Assembly (NCBI GenBank): GCA_910586205.1 | Contig: CAJUGD010000003.1 | Location: 143,385 to 207,384 of the forward strand | Source of the DNA: an uncultured Lachnospiraceae bacterium | Lineage (GTDB): Bacteria; Bacillota; Clostridia; Lachnospirales; Lachnospiraceae | Direction: 5' to 3' | Length of the DNA stretch: 64,000 bases | In this document: in pieces, positions 1 to 7,286 of the stretch | How the letters are laid out: each line of letters begins with the position of its first letter | Position numbering within the stretch: the stretch's first letter is position 1 | Program-made: the position numbers and the translations under genes | The notes under the pieces: model-generated | What the model saw: the letters and a program-made list of their open reading frames with translations, nothing else | What the model was told of the DNA's origin: nothing | The model's database searches: none

Positions 1-162
1 AACCAGAGTGGACAGGGCATTAAGGACAGGTCTTGCGCCGCTGGCAATTCCGCAGGTGGCCATACCCACGACCACGCGGGTGTGATTGTGGTCCTCTGCA
101 CGAAGTCCTACCTGGCCCTGCATTTTATTGCGGATAGCTTTTAATTCTTCAAGGCTTTTCAT
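1..162 (-). CDS. hndB: NADP-reducing hydrogenase subunit HndB-like (partial)
   Basis: This is the N-terminal 54 codons of a thioredoxin-like [2Fe-2S] ferredoxin-domain protein, cut by the window edge. The visible protein begins MKSLEELKAIRNKMQ and contains VVVGMATCGIASGARPV; the TCGIASGA segment carries the first cluster cysteine of the HndB / 24-kDa-like family. The start ATG lies ten bases after GGAGGATACT, a good Shine-Dalgarno. It is the third gene of a minus-strand operon after hndA and a HATPase gene. In known clusters of this type the flavin (HndC) and [FeFe]-hydrogenase (HndD) subunits follow and would lie outside the window. It probably moves electrons within an NAD(P)H/ferredoxin-linked cytoplasmic hydrogenase. 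The family call is firm; the NADH or NADPH preference is not visible. Confidence 0.85.
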   Translation of the reverse strand, partial: MKSLEELKAIRNKMQGQVGLRAEDHNHTRVVVGMATCGIASGARPVLNALSTLV

Positions 163-218
163 AGTATCCTCCAAATTTTGAGAAATGTTGTAACGTTTAA
201 CAAGTCATCAGGTCCATA

Positions 219-776
219 TCAGTATATGGCGCCTTTGTCGGTTTCCAGCTTGTTCTCTGTCAGGTAGTCTTTAATATATTCGGAAATCTCCGGAGTGTCA
301 AAGGGAACCCCTTCCAGAATCTCCTTAAATTCCCGGGTGTCCAAGGTGAAGGACCGTCCGTTATATCGGTACTGATAGAGAAAATCAGTGTCCGGGTGGT
401 AGACTACCAGCGTATGTATGGTGCTTGTAATGTCTCCAAGAGGCATCCGATCAATGTGGGACAGGACGAAAACTGCCGTCACAGTGGTGCCGACGCCCGG
501 CTGGGATTCAATGGAAAAAGAACCGCCCGCTGCCTCTGCCGCGTATTTGAAAAAAGGAACGCCCAGCCCTACCTTGCGGGTGGTCCTGCTGGTGAAGAAC
601 GGGTCTGTCACCTGTGCTGCCTGCTCTGGGGTCATGCCGCATCCATCATCAGCAATAGTGATGGAAAGCCGGTCAGCCTCTGTATCGGCATCTACAATGA
701 TCTCTACCAGAGAAGCACCGGCGCGGGTTGAATTTTCCGCTACATCCAATACATTTAAGGAAAGCTCGGTCATCAT
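219..776 (-). CDS. HATPase-domain protein of the hydrogenase cluster
   Basis: A 185-residue GHKL-fold ATPase. The N-box is at LNVLDVAENSTRAG, the G1 box at DDGCGM and a G2-like element at VGLGVPFFK; no phosphoacceptor histidine, sensor or transmembrane segment is present. It sits between hndA and hndB on the minus strand, six bases after the hndA stop with no separate Shine-Dalgarno, so translational coupling is likely. Two ATGs are adjacent (MMTELS) and either could be used. Proteins of this form recur in Clostridia hydrogenase operons, where they are thought to be regulatory or assembly partners; their biochemical role is not established. The last 70 residues lie beyond the ATPase fold and I do not recognise them. 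Confidence 0.8.
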   Translation of the reverse strand: MMTELSLNVLDVAENSTRAGASLVEIIVDADTEADRLSITIADDGCGMTPEQAAQVTDPFFTSRTTRKVGLGVPFFKYAAEAAGGSFSIESQPGVGTTVTAVFVLSHIDRMPLGDITSTIHTLVVYHPDTDFLYQYRYNGRSFTLDTREFKEILEGVPFDTPEISEYIKDYLTENKLETDKGAIY

Positions 777-782
777 AGGCGC

Positions 783-1277
783 TTATTGATACTTTGCCAG
801 AATGCCCGGAATATCATCCGGAACCAGCCGTCCATATACCTCATCATTGATCATCATGACAGGGGCAAGGCCGCAGGCTCCCACACAGCGGCAGGAATCC
901 AGGGAAAACTTGCCATCCGGGGTACACTGGCCGTTGGTAATGCCTAAAAGCTCCTCCAATTTGCTGAAAATTGCCGCGGAACCCTTTACGTAGCAGGCAG
1001 TGCCCAAGCATACGGAAATCTGATACTTGCCCTTGGGCTGTAAAGCAAACTGAGCATAAAAGGTTGCTATGCCATAGATCTTCTCCAGCGGGATACCCGT
1101 CTCGTCGGAGATCATGGTCTGGACTTCAATGGGGAGATAGCCGTAAATCTCCTGTGCCTGCTGCATGATTGGCATCAAGGCGCCCTTGGTGTCCTTCAGC
1201 TCGGCGATGACCTTCTTTAAAGCGGCTTCCTGCTCCGGGGTTCCGCTGAAGGGAACTCCTTCTTTTTTGCAAGCCAT
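783..1277 (-). CDS. hndA: NAD(P)H-dependent hydrogenase subunit HndA / NuoE-like
   Basis: A 164-residue member of the NuoE 24-kDa thioredoxin-like [2Fe-2S] family, of typical length. The four cluster ligands appear as CLGTAC and, about 35 residues on, CRCVGACG, the usual C-x4-C ... C-x3-C arrangement. An N-terminal helical bundle precedes them (QQAQEIYGYLP, GIPLEKIYGIATFYAQF). The start is set by AAGGAGGATGAGAC before ATG. It is the first gene of the minus-strand hydrogenase operon, upstream of the HATPase and hndB genes. Together with the flavin subunit outside the window it would pass electrons between NAD(P)H and the hydrogenase, or take part in electron bifurcation. The subunit call is secure; the precise enzyme type is inferred. 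Confidence 0.9.
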   Translation of the reverse strand: MACKKEGVPFSGTPEQEAALKKVIAELKDTKGALMPIMQQAQEIYGYLPIEVQTMISDETGIPLEKIYGIATFYAQFALQPKGKYQISVCLGTACYVKGSAAIFSKLEELLGITNGQCTPDGKFSLDSCRCVGACGLAPVMMINDEVYGRLVPDDIPGILAKYQ

Positions 1278-1320
1278 GTCTCATCCTCCTTCTGTAATGC
1301 TTTTTGTGAAATGTAACAAT

Positions 1321-1349
1321 ATTCTAACATGAAAATGACAAAAAATCCA
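1321..1349 (-). promoter_or_regulatory. Candidate promoter of hndA operon
   Basis: On the minus strand TAGAAT (1321-1326) is a good -10, 17 bp from a weak -35, TGGATT (1344-1349), about 40 bases upstream of the hndA start. The -35 matches consensus poorly. Confidence 0.35.
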
Positions 1350-1399
1350 TAGTAAATAAATAGTTATCATACCTGTTAAAAACATATCGATAAAAATTG

Positions 1400-1428
1400 T
1401 TGATAATTCACTTTTTCAATGGTATTCT
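1400..1428 (+). promoter_or_regulatory. Candidate promoter of DRTGG/sensory hydrogenase operon
   Basis: TTGATA (1400-1405), 17 bp, TATTCT (1423-1428) preceded by TGG, an extended -10. It would leave a leader of about 160 bases before 1594. The intergenic space 1278-1593 therefore holds divergent promoters for the two halves of the cluster. No other element was recognised there. Confidence 0.45.
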
Positions 1429-1593
1429 TATGGTAGACAAAATGACGGGGGCTGTTTATAAATTTTGGAGCATCTGGTAAAAATCGTCTCACAAAATCAC
1501 GCACAAAGAGATTCCGGAGCGTGTCTGAAAATTGCTTTCCGCCAGACGCGCTCTGGGAGTACATGAAATCTTAATGGAGGAGGAATAGAGAAG

Positions 1594-1941
1594 ATGACGG
1601 TAAAGGATGTACAGGATATTCTGGGAGCAAGGGTTCTGACAGGGGAGGAGTTTTTGGACCGGGAGGTGAGAAGTGCATGCGGGTCCGACATGATGAGTGA
1701 TGTTCTGGCATTTTCCAAGGATCATTCCGTGCTGCTGACCGGGCTGTGCAACCCTCAGGTAATCCGCACGGCAGAGATGTTAGACATTGTTTGCCTGGTA
1801 TTTGTCCGGGGGAAAAAGCCGGATGAAACCATTGTGGAGATGGCAAAGGAGCGGGAGATTATTGTGCTGGAGACCGGGCACAGGATGTTTTCCTCCTGCG
1901 GGATGCTTTACAAGGCCGGGCTGGGCGGAGGTGCGATCTGA
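1594..1941 (+). CDS. DRTGG-domain protein
   Basis: A 115-residue protein of the DRTGG domain family, related to the N-terminal half of HPr kinase and some CobB-like proteins. It begins MTVKDVQDILGARVLTG and contains LDREVRSACGSDMMSDVLAF, which aligns by eye with the paralog at 3901 (LDREITVPFCCDLLSIAMG). GGAGGAGGAATAG precedes the ATG. It opens a five-gene plus-strand operon with an RsbW-like ATPase, a hydrogenase-like protein, a second DRTGG protein and a PHP protein. The DRTGG domain has no proven enzymatic role and may bind a ligand or partner. The domain arrangement matches clusters described around putative sensory [FeFe]-hydrogenases of Clostridia and Thermotogae, so a signalling role is inferred. 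Confidence 0.8.
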   Translation: MTVKDVQDILGARVLTGEEFLDREVRSACGSDMMSDVLAFSKDHSVLLTGLCNPQVIRTAEMLDIVCLVFVRGKKPDETIVEMAKEREIIVLETGHRMFSSCGMLYKAGLGGGAI

Positions 1942-2363
1942 TGGATGAGGCAATTGTACTGAAATATGAAATATCTCCGGATGATTTTACCAGGGCAGGA
2001 GAGGCCAGCAGTGATGTTAAGGGGAAATTAAAGCAGCTTGGCGTCAGTCCGGAGGCCATCCGCAAGGTGGCTATTGCCATGTATGAGGGGGAGATCAACA
2101 TGGTAATCCACGCGAAAGGCGGGGAGATTACAGTGGAGATCACGCCGGCTCAGATCAAGATGATTCTGGCAGATGTGGGACCAGGTATCCCGGATGTGGA
2201 GCAGGCCATGAAAGCCGGATATTCTACAGCGCCGGATGAAGTGAGAAGCTTAGGCTTTGGAGCAGGCATGGGTCTTCCTAATATGAAAAAATATACGGAC
2301 AGTATGACGATTGATACAACCGTCGGAGTGGGGACAACGATTACTATGACCGTAGAGCTTTAG
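1941..2363 (+). CDS. RsbW-like serine-kinase-type ATPase
   Basis: A 140-residue stand-alone HATPase_c protein like the anti-sigma serine kinases RsbW/SpoIIAB. The N-box is EGEINMVIHA, G1 is DVGPGIPDVEQAM and the ATP lid is GFGAGMGLPNMK. Its ATG shares a base with the previous stop (TGATG), so the two are translationally coupled. In RsbW proteins this fold phosphorylates an STAS-domain antagonist and binds a sigma factor; neither partner lies in the window. In the context of the hydrogenase-like protein downstream it is a candidate output component of a redox or hydrogen sensor. The fold is certain; the target is unknown. Confidence 0.85.
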   Translation: MDEAIVLKYEISPDDFTRAGEASSDVKGKLKQLGVSPEAIRKVAIAMYEGEINMVIHAKGGEITVEITPAQIKMILADVGPGIPDVEQAMKAGYSTAPDEVRSLGFGAGMGLPNMKKYTDSMTIDTTVGVGTTITMTVEL

Positions 2364-2439
2364 GGGGCGGTGAAAGATGGAGGCAACGGCGCCTCTATGA
2401 TTTGAAGTGAGTTTAGGAAAAGGACAGGAGGAGCAGATT

Positions 2440-3852
2440 ATGGATAAATTTTACCATTCCGTGCGATTGGATCCGGAATTGTGCAAAGGCTGCATTAACT
2501 GCATCAAGCGCTGTCCGACCCAGGCAATCCGGGTCAGAAACGGCAAGGCTCAGATCAACGCCAAATTCTGCATTGACTGTGGAGAATGCATCCGGGTCTG
2601 TCCTCATCATGCAAAGCATGCTACCTATGATAAGATGGATGTGATGAAGCAGTACCGGTACACAGTGGCCTTGCCGGCCCCTTCTCTTTACAGCCAGTTT
2701 AACAATCTGGATGATGTGAACATTGTATTGAATGCATTGCTTCTTATGGGATTTAATGATGTGTTTGAGGTCAGCGCCGGGGCAGAGCTGGTGTCAGAGG
2801 CAACCCGGGAATATTTGACCCATCATGAGGACAATCTGCCGATTATCAGCACAGCATGCCCTTCAGTGGTACGTCTGATCCGGGTTCGGTTTCCGAACTT
2901 GATTTCTCATCTGCTTCCTCTTAATCCTCCGGTGGAGGTGGCGGCGGCTTTAGCGGCCCAGCGGGCAATGAAAAAAACCGGGCTGGAGAGAAAGGAGATC
3001 GGGATCTGTTTTATTTCTCCCTGTCCGTCTAAGGTTACTTATGCCAAGTCTCCCTTGGGGACAGAGAAAAGCCAGGTAGATCATGTGCTGGCAATCAAGG
3101 ACGTGTATCCTCAGCTTTTGTCTCATATGAAAGCAGTGGGAGAGGAGGCGTGGGATCTGGTAACTTCCGGCAAAATCGGCATAAGCTGGGGACGCAGCGG
3201 GGGCGAGGCCAGCGGCCTGTTTACAGATGATTATCTGGCAGCAGACGGTATTGAGAATGTGATTCGTGTGCTGGAGGATCTGGAGGATCAGAAGTTCACC
3301 AATCTGAAATTTGTGGAGCTGAATGCATGCAACGGAGGGTGTGTAGGCGGGGTTCTGACTGTGGAGAATCCTTATGTGGCTGAAGTTAAGCTAAAAAGAC
3401 TGCGCAAATACATGCCGGTAGCCAGATGCCATATGGATATGGAGGACAATGCAGAAAGACTTGTTCCCTGGACTACAGGAGTTCAGTATGAGCCGGTTTT
3501 CAGCTTAGGAGGCAATCTTATGGAAAGCTTTGCCCGGTTAAACCAGGTGGAGCGGCTGTGTAAAAAGCTTCCCGGACTGGACTGCGGTTCTTGCGGGGCG
3601 CCTACCTGCAAGGCATTGGCAGAGGATATTGTGCGCGGGCAGGCCAGCGAAAATGATTGTGTATATTATTTGCGGGAGAATCTGCACAAGCTGTCAGAGG
3701 AGGTTTCCGTGCTGGCGGATGATCTTCATGAGGGAGATAAAGGAGGACAGGAGACCCTGCGGATACTGAAGGAATATATTCAGAGAATTTCAGATGAGAT
3801 GTCCCTTCTGGACAACCAGGAGGCAGAGGAAGAAGACGGGAAACAGAGGTAA
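2440..3852 (+). CDS. [FeFe]-hydrogenase-like iron-sulfur protein (putative sensory)
   Basis: A 470-residue protein with two 4Fe-4S ferredoxin motifs (Cys15/18/21/25 and Cys44/47/50/54), an [FeFe]-hydrogenase large-domain core, and a C-terminal four-cysteine Fe-S module (Cys382/385/390/407), followed by a helical acidic tail. H-cluster ligands are retained: STACPSV (Cys140), SPCPSK (Cys195) and NACNGGCVGG (Cys297, Cys301). The catalytic motif TSCCP reads TACP, so the proton-relay cysteine is alanine, and the usual GGGQP ending is absent. These changes fit the slow, sensory-type hydrogenases rather than a turnover enzyme. The ATG at 2440 follows AGGAGGAGCAGATT and is preferred over an in-frame GTG at 2407. 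It sits among DRTGG, RsbW-like and PHP genes, supporting a sensor role. Whether an H-cluster is bound cannot be read from sequence. Confidence 0.85.
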   Translation: MDKFYHSVRLDPELCKGCINCIKRCPTQAIRVRNGKAQINAKFCIDCGECIRVCPHHAKHATYDKMDVMKQYRYTVALPAPSLYSQFNNLDDVNIVLNALLLMGFNDVFEVSAGAELVSEATREYLTHHEDNLPIISTACPSVVRLIRVRFPNLISHLLPLNPPVEVAAALAAQRAMKKTGLERKEIGICFISPCPSKVTYAKSPLGTEKSQVDHVLAIKDVYPQLLSHMKAVGEEAWDLVTSGKIGISWGRSGGEASGLFTDDYLAADGIENVIRVLEDLEDQKFTNLKFVELNACNGGCVGGVLTVENPYVAEVKLKRLRKYMPVARCHMDMEDNAERLVPWTTGVQYEPVFSLGGNLMESFARLNQVERLCKKLPGLDCGSCGAPTCKALAEDIVRGQASENDCVYYLRENLHKLSEEVSVLADDLHEGDKGGQETLRILKEYIQRISDEMSLLDNQEAEEEDGKQR

Positions 3853-3900
3853 CAGTCCGGAGGTCTTTTGGACTGCAGGAGGCAGAGGAGGGAATGAGAT

Positions 3901-4245
3901 ATGACAGTACAGGAATTGCTGGACAGCAGGATCTTTTCGGCGGTAAATGTGGGTGATGCTTTGGATCGGGAGATAACAGTGCCTTTTTGCTGTGATCTTC
4001 TGAGTATTGCCATGGGAAGGGCTCCGGCAGGGTGTGCATGGGTGACGGTTATGGGGAATATGAACACGCTGGCAGTGGCAACGCTGGCAGATGCAGCTTG
4101 TATTATTATGGCAGAAGGCGCCGTGCTGGATGAAGCTGCCATGAAAAAGGCAAAAGACCAGGAGATCACGGTAATGGGGACAGAGCTTCCGATTTTTGAT
4201 GCTGCACTTAAGATTCATGAGAGGCTTTCAGGGAAACAGGCATGA
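3901..4245 (+). CDS. DRTGG-domain protein (second copy)
   Basis: A 114-residue paralog of the protein at 1594, beginning MTVQELLDSRIFSAVNVGDALDR. The GAGGAGGGAATGAGAT stretch supplies the Shine-Dalgarno. The stop overlaps the next ATG by four bases (ATGA). Having two DRTGG proteins around the hydrogenase-like gene is characteristic of this cluster type and suggests they form a heteromeric complex, which is inference. The C-terminal part (DQEITVMGTELPIFDAALKI) resembles the family's end, so it is a full-length single-domain protein. No catalytic motif is visible. Confidence 0.8.
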   Translation: MTVQELLDSRIFSAVNVGDALDREITVPFCCDLLSIAMGRAPAGCAWVTVMGNMNTLAVATLADAACIIMAEGAVLDEAAMKKAKDQEITVMGTELPIFDAALKIHERLSGKQA

Positions 4246-4958
4246 TCAGCCTTACCTATGACCTTCATATCCATTCCTGCCTTTCCCCATGTGGGGATGA
4301 CGATATGACGCCGGGGAACATTGTGGGCATGGCGGCCATAAAGGGCCTGGATGTGATTGCAGTTACGGATCACAATTCCTGCCGCAACTGTCCGGCAGTG
4401 ATGAAGCTGGCAGAGCAGTTTGGAGTTTTGGCTATTCCCGGTATGGAGATCAATACCTCGGAGGAGGTTCATGCAGTCTGCCTGTTTCCCGGATTGGAAG
4501 AGGCCCTTGCCTTTGACAGATATGTCTATGACAGGCTGATGAAATTTCCTAATAAAGAAGCGGTTTTTGGAAAGCAGCAGATCTGCAATGAGGAGGATGC
4601 GGTGGTGGGAACAGAACCCAATCTTCTGATCAACAGTGTGGATATATCATTTGATCGGCTTTGGGAATTGGTTCGTTCCTTTGAGGGCGTGATGTTTCCT
4701 GCCCATATAGAGAAAAGTGCCAACAGCCTGATTGCCAATCTGGGATTTGTGCCGCCGGACAGCCGGTTTAAGACAGCGGAGCTGAGGGATTTGAAAAAAC
4801 TTCATGAGGTAAAAAGGATGAATCCTTATCTGGAAGGATGCAGGATTATCAGCAATTCGGATGCTCATTATCTGGAACATATCCATGAGCCGGAGCTGAC
4901 GATTTTGGTTAGAGAAAGAAGCGTCAGAGGGGTTTTAGAGGCATTGCTGGGAGAATGA
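4242..4958 (+). CDS. PHP-domain metal-dependent phosphoesterase
   Basis: A 238-residue PHP (polymerase and histidinol phosphatase) domain protein. Metal-ligand motifs are visible in order: DLHIHSCLSPCG, VTDHNSCRNC, GMEINTSEEVH, FPAHIEKSAN and ISNSDAHYLEH. PHP enzymes use these His/Asp/Glu residues to hold two or three metals and hydrolyse phosphoesters. The extra cysteines near the first two motifs (CLSPCG, CRNC) are seen in PHP proteins associated with hydrogenase clusters. It overlaps both neighbours by ATGA, placing it firmly in the operon. The substrate is unknown; a small-molecule or phosphoprotein signal downstream of the hydrogenase-like sensor is possible. Confidence 0.88.
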   Translation: MISLTYDLHIHSCLSPCGDDDMTPGNIVGMAAIKGLDVIAVTDHNSCRNCPAVMKLAEQFGVLAIPGMEINTSEEVHAVCLFPGLEEALAFDRYVYDRLMKFPNKEAVFGKQQICNEEDAVVGTEPNLLINSVDISFDRLWELVRSFEGVMFPAHIEKSANSLIANLGFVPPDSRFKTAELRDLKKLHEVKRMNPYLEGCRIISNSDAHYLEHIHEPELTILVRERSVRGVLEALLGE

Positions 4959-5782
4959 CACAGGAGGAAAAGCCCATGATAAACCTACCGGGAGAGATTG
5001 TAAAGAATTATATCAGTATTGGAAAAAAGAAAGCGGCAATGAGTCCGGATAAGGTTTTTGTGCTGGCGGTTATGGCCGGGATGTTCATTGCTCTGGCAGG
5101 ATGCGGGGCATTGGCGGCATCCTGTACAATCAGTGGTTCGGCAGGGAAGCTGGTGGGGGCCTTGGTTTTTCCGGCAGGACTTACCTTGGTGCTTTTGGCT
5201 GGGAGTGAGCTGTTTACCGGCAACTGCCTTTTGATCATTCCGGTTTTGGAACAGGAGATTATGGTTTCTGCCATGGTGAAAAACTGGGTGATTGTGTATT
5301 TAGGGAATTTTGCAGGGAGCGTGCTCATTGCTTGGATGGCAGTTGCCAGTCACCAGCTAAGTCTGTATGACGGCAAGCTGGCCGCAATGGTCATGGAGAC
5401 GGCGGCTGCAAAGGTTTCCTTATCTTTTTTTGATGCTTTTTTAAGGGGGATTCTCTGCAATCTTTTAGTTTGTCTGGCCGTGTGGGTAAGCTTTGCGGCA
5501 AAGGATGCAGCGGGAAAGGTGATTGCTCTGTTTTATCCCATTGCAGTGTTTGTGGTCTGTGGTTTTGAGCACAGTGTGGCAAACATGTTTTATTGTCCGG
5601 CAGGGATTTTTGCCATGATGGATCCTGCTTATGGAGTGCTTGCTGCCATAGATGTGTCTGGTCTGACCTGGGGAAGCTTTATAGTCCGAAATCTCCTTCC
5701 TGTTACTTTGGGGAATATAGTAGGAGGTGCGGGCTTTGTGGGGGCAGTATATTGGTTCGTGTATTTGAAAAAAGAAGTGTAA
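4955..5782 (+). CDS. Formate/nitrite transporter (FNT) family channel
   Basis: A 275-residue membrane protein of the FocA/NirC/HSC family, of normal length. Six hydrophobic segments are visible, and the FNT signature regions appear as GSELFTGNC and GILCNLLVCLAVW, with GFEHSVANMF corresponding to the conserved H-S-x-A-N element of the pore. FNT proteins are pentameric channels for formate, nitrite, hydrosulfide or similar monovalent anions. The start overlaps the PHP stop (ATGA), so it is the last gene of the hydrogenase operon. Formate is the most sensible substrate beside hydrogen metabolism, but the sequence alone does not decide it. Confidence 0.9.
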   Translation: MTQEEKPMINLPGEIVKNYISIGKKKAAMSPDKVFVLAVMAGMFIALAGCGALAASCTISGSAGKLVGALVFPAGLTLVLLAGSELFTGNCLLIIPVLEQEIMVSAMVKNWVIVYLGNFAGSVLIAWMAVASHQLSLYDGKLAAMVMETAAAKVSLSFFDAFLRGILCNLLVCLAVWVSFAAKDAAGKVIALFYPIAVFVVCGFEHSVANMFYCPAGIFAMMDPAYGVLAAIDVSGLTWGSFIVRNLLPVTLGNIVGGAGFVGAVYWFVYLKKEV

Positions 5783-5786
5783 CCAT

Positions 5787-5815
5787 TTGATTTTCTAACT
5801 TTCATCTGGTAAAAT
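5787..5815 (+). promoter_or_regulatory. Promoter of lacI-type regulator
   Basis: TTGATT (5787-5792), 17 bp, TAAAAT (5810-5815) with TGG immediately before the -10 (extended -10). About 80 bases upstream of the regulator. Confidence 0.55.
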
Positions 5816-5895
5816 GATAACAGTTCAGGTTGGCTTAGGATGTCAGACAGGATTAAAGAAGGAAAGGTAATGCCAGAAAGAAAGTGAGATCAGTA

Positions 5896-6894
5896 ATGAA
5901 TCGGAAAGTAACCCGCAATGATGTTGCAAAAAAGGCAGGAGTGTCCCCGGCGGTTGTCTCTTATGTTATGAATAATTCCAACTATGTAAGTGAGCAGAAA
6001 CGGAAAGCCGTTTTAAAGGCCGTGGAGGAATTGAATTACACGCCGAATATTTTTGCAAAAGGTCTTCGGACCAATCGTTCCAGTCAGATTGCTCTGGTGG
6101 GGGACACGCTGCAGGATGAGCTGTATGGGACTCTTTCTTCCGAGCTGTTTGATCAGGGCTACTATCCCAGTCTTTTTTTCAGCAGAAAAGAGGATGCTTT
6201 TATCGGAAAGCTGATCGAAGGGCGGTTTGACGCTATGTTTATGGCCAGCAACGGATTTTCCGCAGAACAGTTAAACCGTATTGTAGACAGTGGGATCCCA
6301 CTTATTTTATATCAGAGCCGGAGTTATGAAGGATTAGATCCCAGGATTGTGGTGCGGGCTCCGGATCTGTATGATGGTGTGAGGAAGACGATTAATTATT
6401 TGATTTTAAAAGGACACAGGCGCATTGCCTGTATTCCGCCATTAAAGTATAAGACAGGCGGTGCAGGCGGCGATGATTTTCGCGCGCAGGCTTATACAGA
6501 TGCCCTGAAGGCAAATGGGATTCCGGTAAATCCGGATTTTTTCTGTATTCATACGCAGAATGAGCAGAGCATACTAGACGATGTGTGCAATATGCTGACT
6601 GCTTATCCGGCGGAGGAAAGGCCCACCGCCTTTTTTGCCAGTGACGACCATATGGCAGCCCAGGTGATGCAATATGTGAAAAAATGCAGTCTGCGGGTTC
6701 CGGAGGATGTGGCGATTGTAGGGTGGGGCAATATTGCCAGCTCCTATATCACCACACCAGAGCTTACGACCATTGATACGGAGATTGGCTTTTTTGCCCA
6801 GGAACTGTCAAGGGCATTGATTCAGATGGTGAATGGAAAGCAGCCGGAAAGCCGTTTGTACAAAGGAAAGCTTATTATTCGGGGAAGTACATAA
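5896..6894 (+). CDS. LacI-family transcriptional regulator
   Basis: A 332-residue repressor. The N-terminal helix-turn-helix reads VTRNDVAKKAGVSPAVVSYV with the hinge region LNYTPNIFAKGLRTNRS, followed by a periplasmic-binding-protein-like sensor domain ending DVAIVGWGNI and TPELTTIDTE. The GTG at 5884 is an alternative start four codons upstream; neither has a textbook Shine-Dalgarno. The gene has its own promoter and ends at a clear terminator (6926-6957). Because it directly precedes the DUF3798/ABC operon, it most likely controls that operon in response to an imported or derived sugar. The palindrome at 7143-7154 is a candidate operator. Confidence 0.9.
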   Translation: MNRKVTRNDVAKKAGVSPAVVSYVMNNSNYVSEQKRKAVLKAVEELNYTPNIFAKGLRTNRSSQIALVGDTLQDELYGTLSSELFDQGYYPSLFFSRKEDAFIGKLIEGRFDAMFMASNGFSAEQLNRIVDSGIPLILYQSRSYEGLDPRIVVRAPDLYDGVRKTINYLILKGHRRIACIPPLKYKTGGAGGDDFRAQAYTDALKANGIPVNPDFFCIHTQNEQSILDDVCNMLTAYPAEERPTAFFASDDHMAAQVMQYVKKCSLRVPEDVAIVGWGNIASSYITTPELTTIDTEIGFFAQELSRALIQMVNGKQPESRLYKGKLIIRGST

Positions 6895-6925
6895 GAGAGC
6901 AAAAGAGAGTTTTTGCGGACAGAGA

Positions 6926-6957
6926 GGAGAAGCTGGGGACAGCTTCTTTTTATTTTA
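6926..6957 (+). terminator. Intrinsic terminator after lacI-type gene
   Basis: AGAAGCTG, loop GGGA, CAGCTTCT, followed by a T-rich run ending near 6957. Perfect 8-bp stem directly after the stop codon. Confidence 0.88.
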
Positions 6958-7100
6958 CGCAAAAATTTTTTTGATTTATAAATTCAAGTAAATAAAATTG
7001 GATAATTAAAAGCAAAGAAAAAGGGATAATATGGATAAAATGGCGTAAATAAGCGTTTTGAGCAGGGTAACAAAAAAGATAAATTCGTGTAAATATTTTG

Positions 7101-7129
7101 TTGAAATTTTTGGTGGATTATGCTACAAT
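7101..7129 (+). promoter_or_regulatory. Promoter of DUF3798/ABC transporter operon
   Basis: TTGAAA (7101-7106), 17 bp, TACAAT (7124-7129) with TGC before the -10, an extended -10 promoter. Predicted start of transcription near 7136, giving a leader of about 150 bases. The A+T-rich stretch 6958-7100 upstream holds no recognisable gene. Confidence 0.75.
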
Positions 7130-7142
7130 GAGATCACTACAA

Positions 7143-7154
7143 AAGACATGTCTT
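7143..7154. promoter_or_regulatory. Candidate operator palindrome
   Basis: AAGACATGTCTT is a perfect 12-bp palindrome about 8-18 bases after the predicted transcription start, where a LacI-type repressor would block initiation. Assignment to the regulator at 5896 is by position only. Confidence 0.4.
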
Positions 7155-7189
7155 GTAAAAGTTACCAACAAATCATAGGAGGAACGCTT

Positions 7190-7273
7190 GTGAAACAGAT
7201 TTTTTTAGGCAGAATGTGTTCCGACGGCTTGGCAGGTGACGCGAAGCGGCGCGTGCCGATACATTTTATTTGA
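7190..7273 (+). CDS. Possible 27-residue leader peptide
   Basis: ATAGGAGGAACGCTT gives an excellent Shine-Dalgarno for a GTG at 7190. The short frame encodes VKQIFLGRMCSDGLAGDAKR and ends VPIHFI; its TGA lies inside the TTTGAGGAGGAT Shine-Dalgarno of the next gene. A ribosome finishing this peptide would therefore sit on the ribosome-binding site of the binding-protein gene, a layout used for coupling or attenuation. Inside the short frame ACGCG-N6-CGCGT can form a hairpin. There is no homology to support translation, so this remains a candidate. Confidence 0.35.
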   Translation: MKQIFLGRMCSDGLAGDAKRRVPIHFI

Positions 7274-7286
7274 GGAGGATAAGAGA

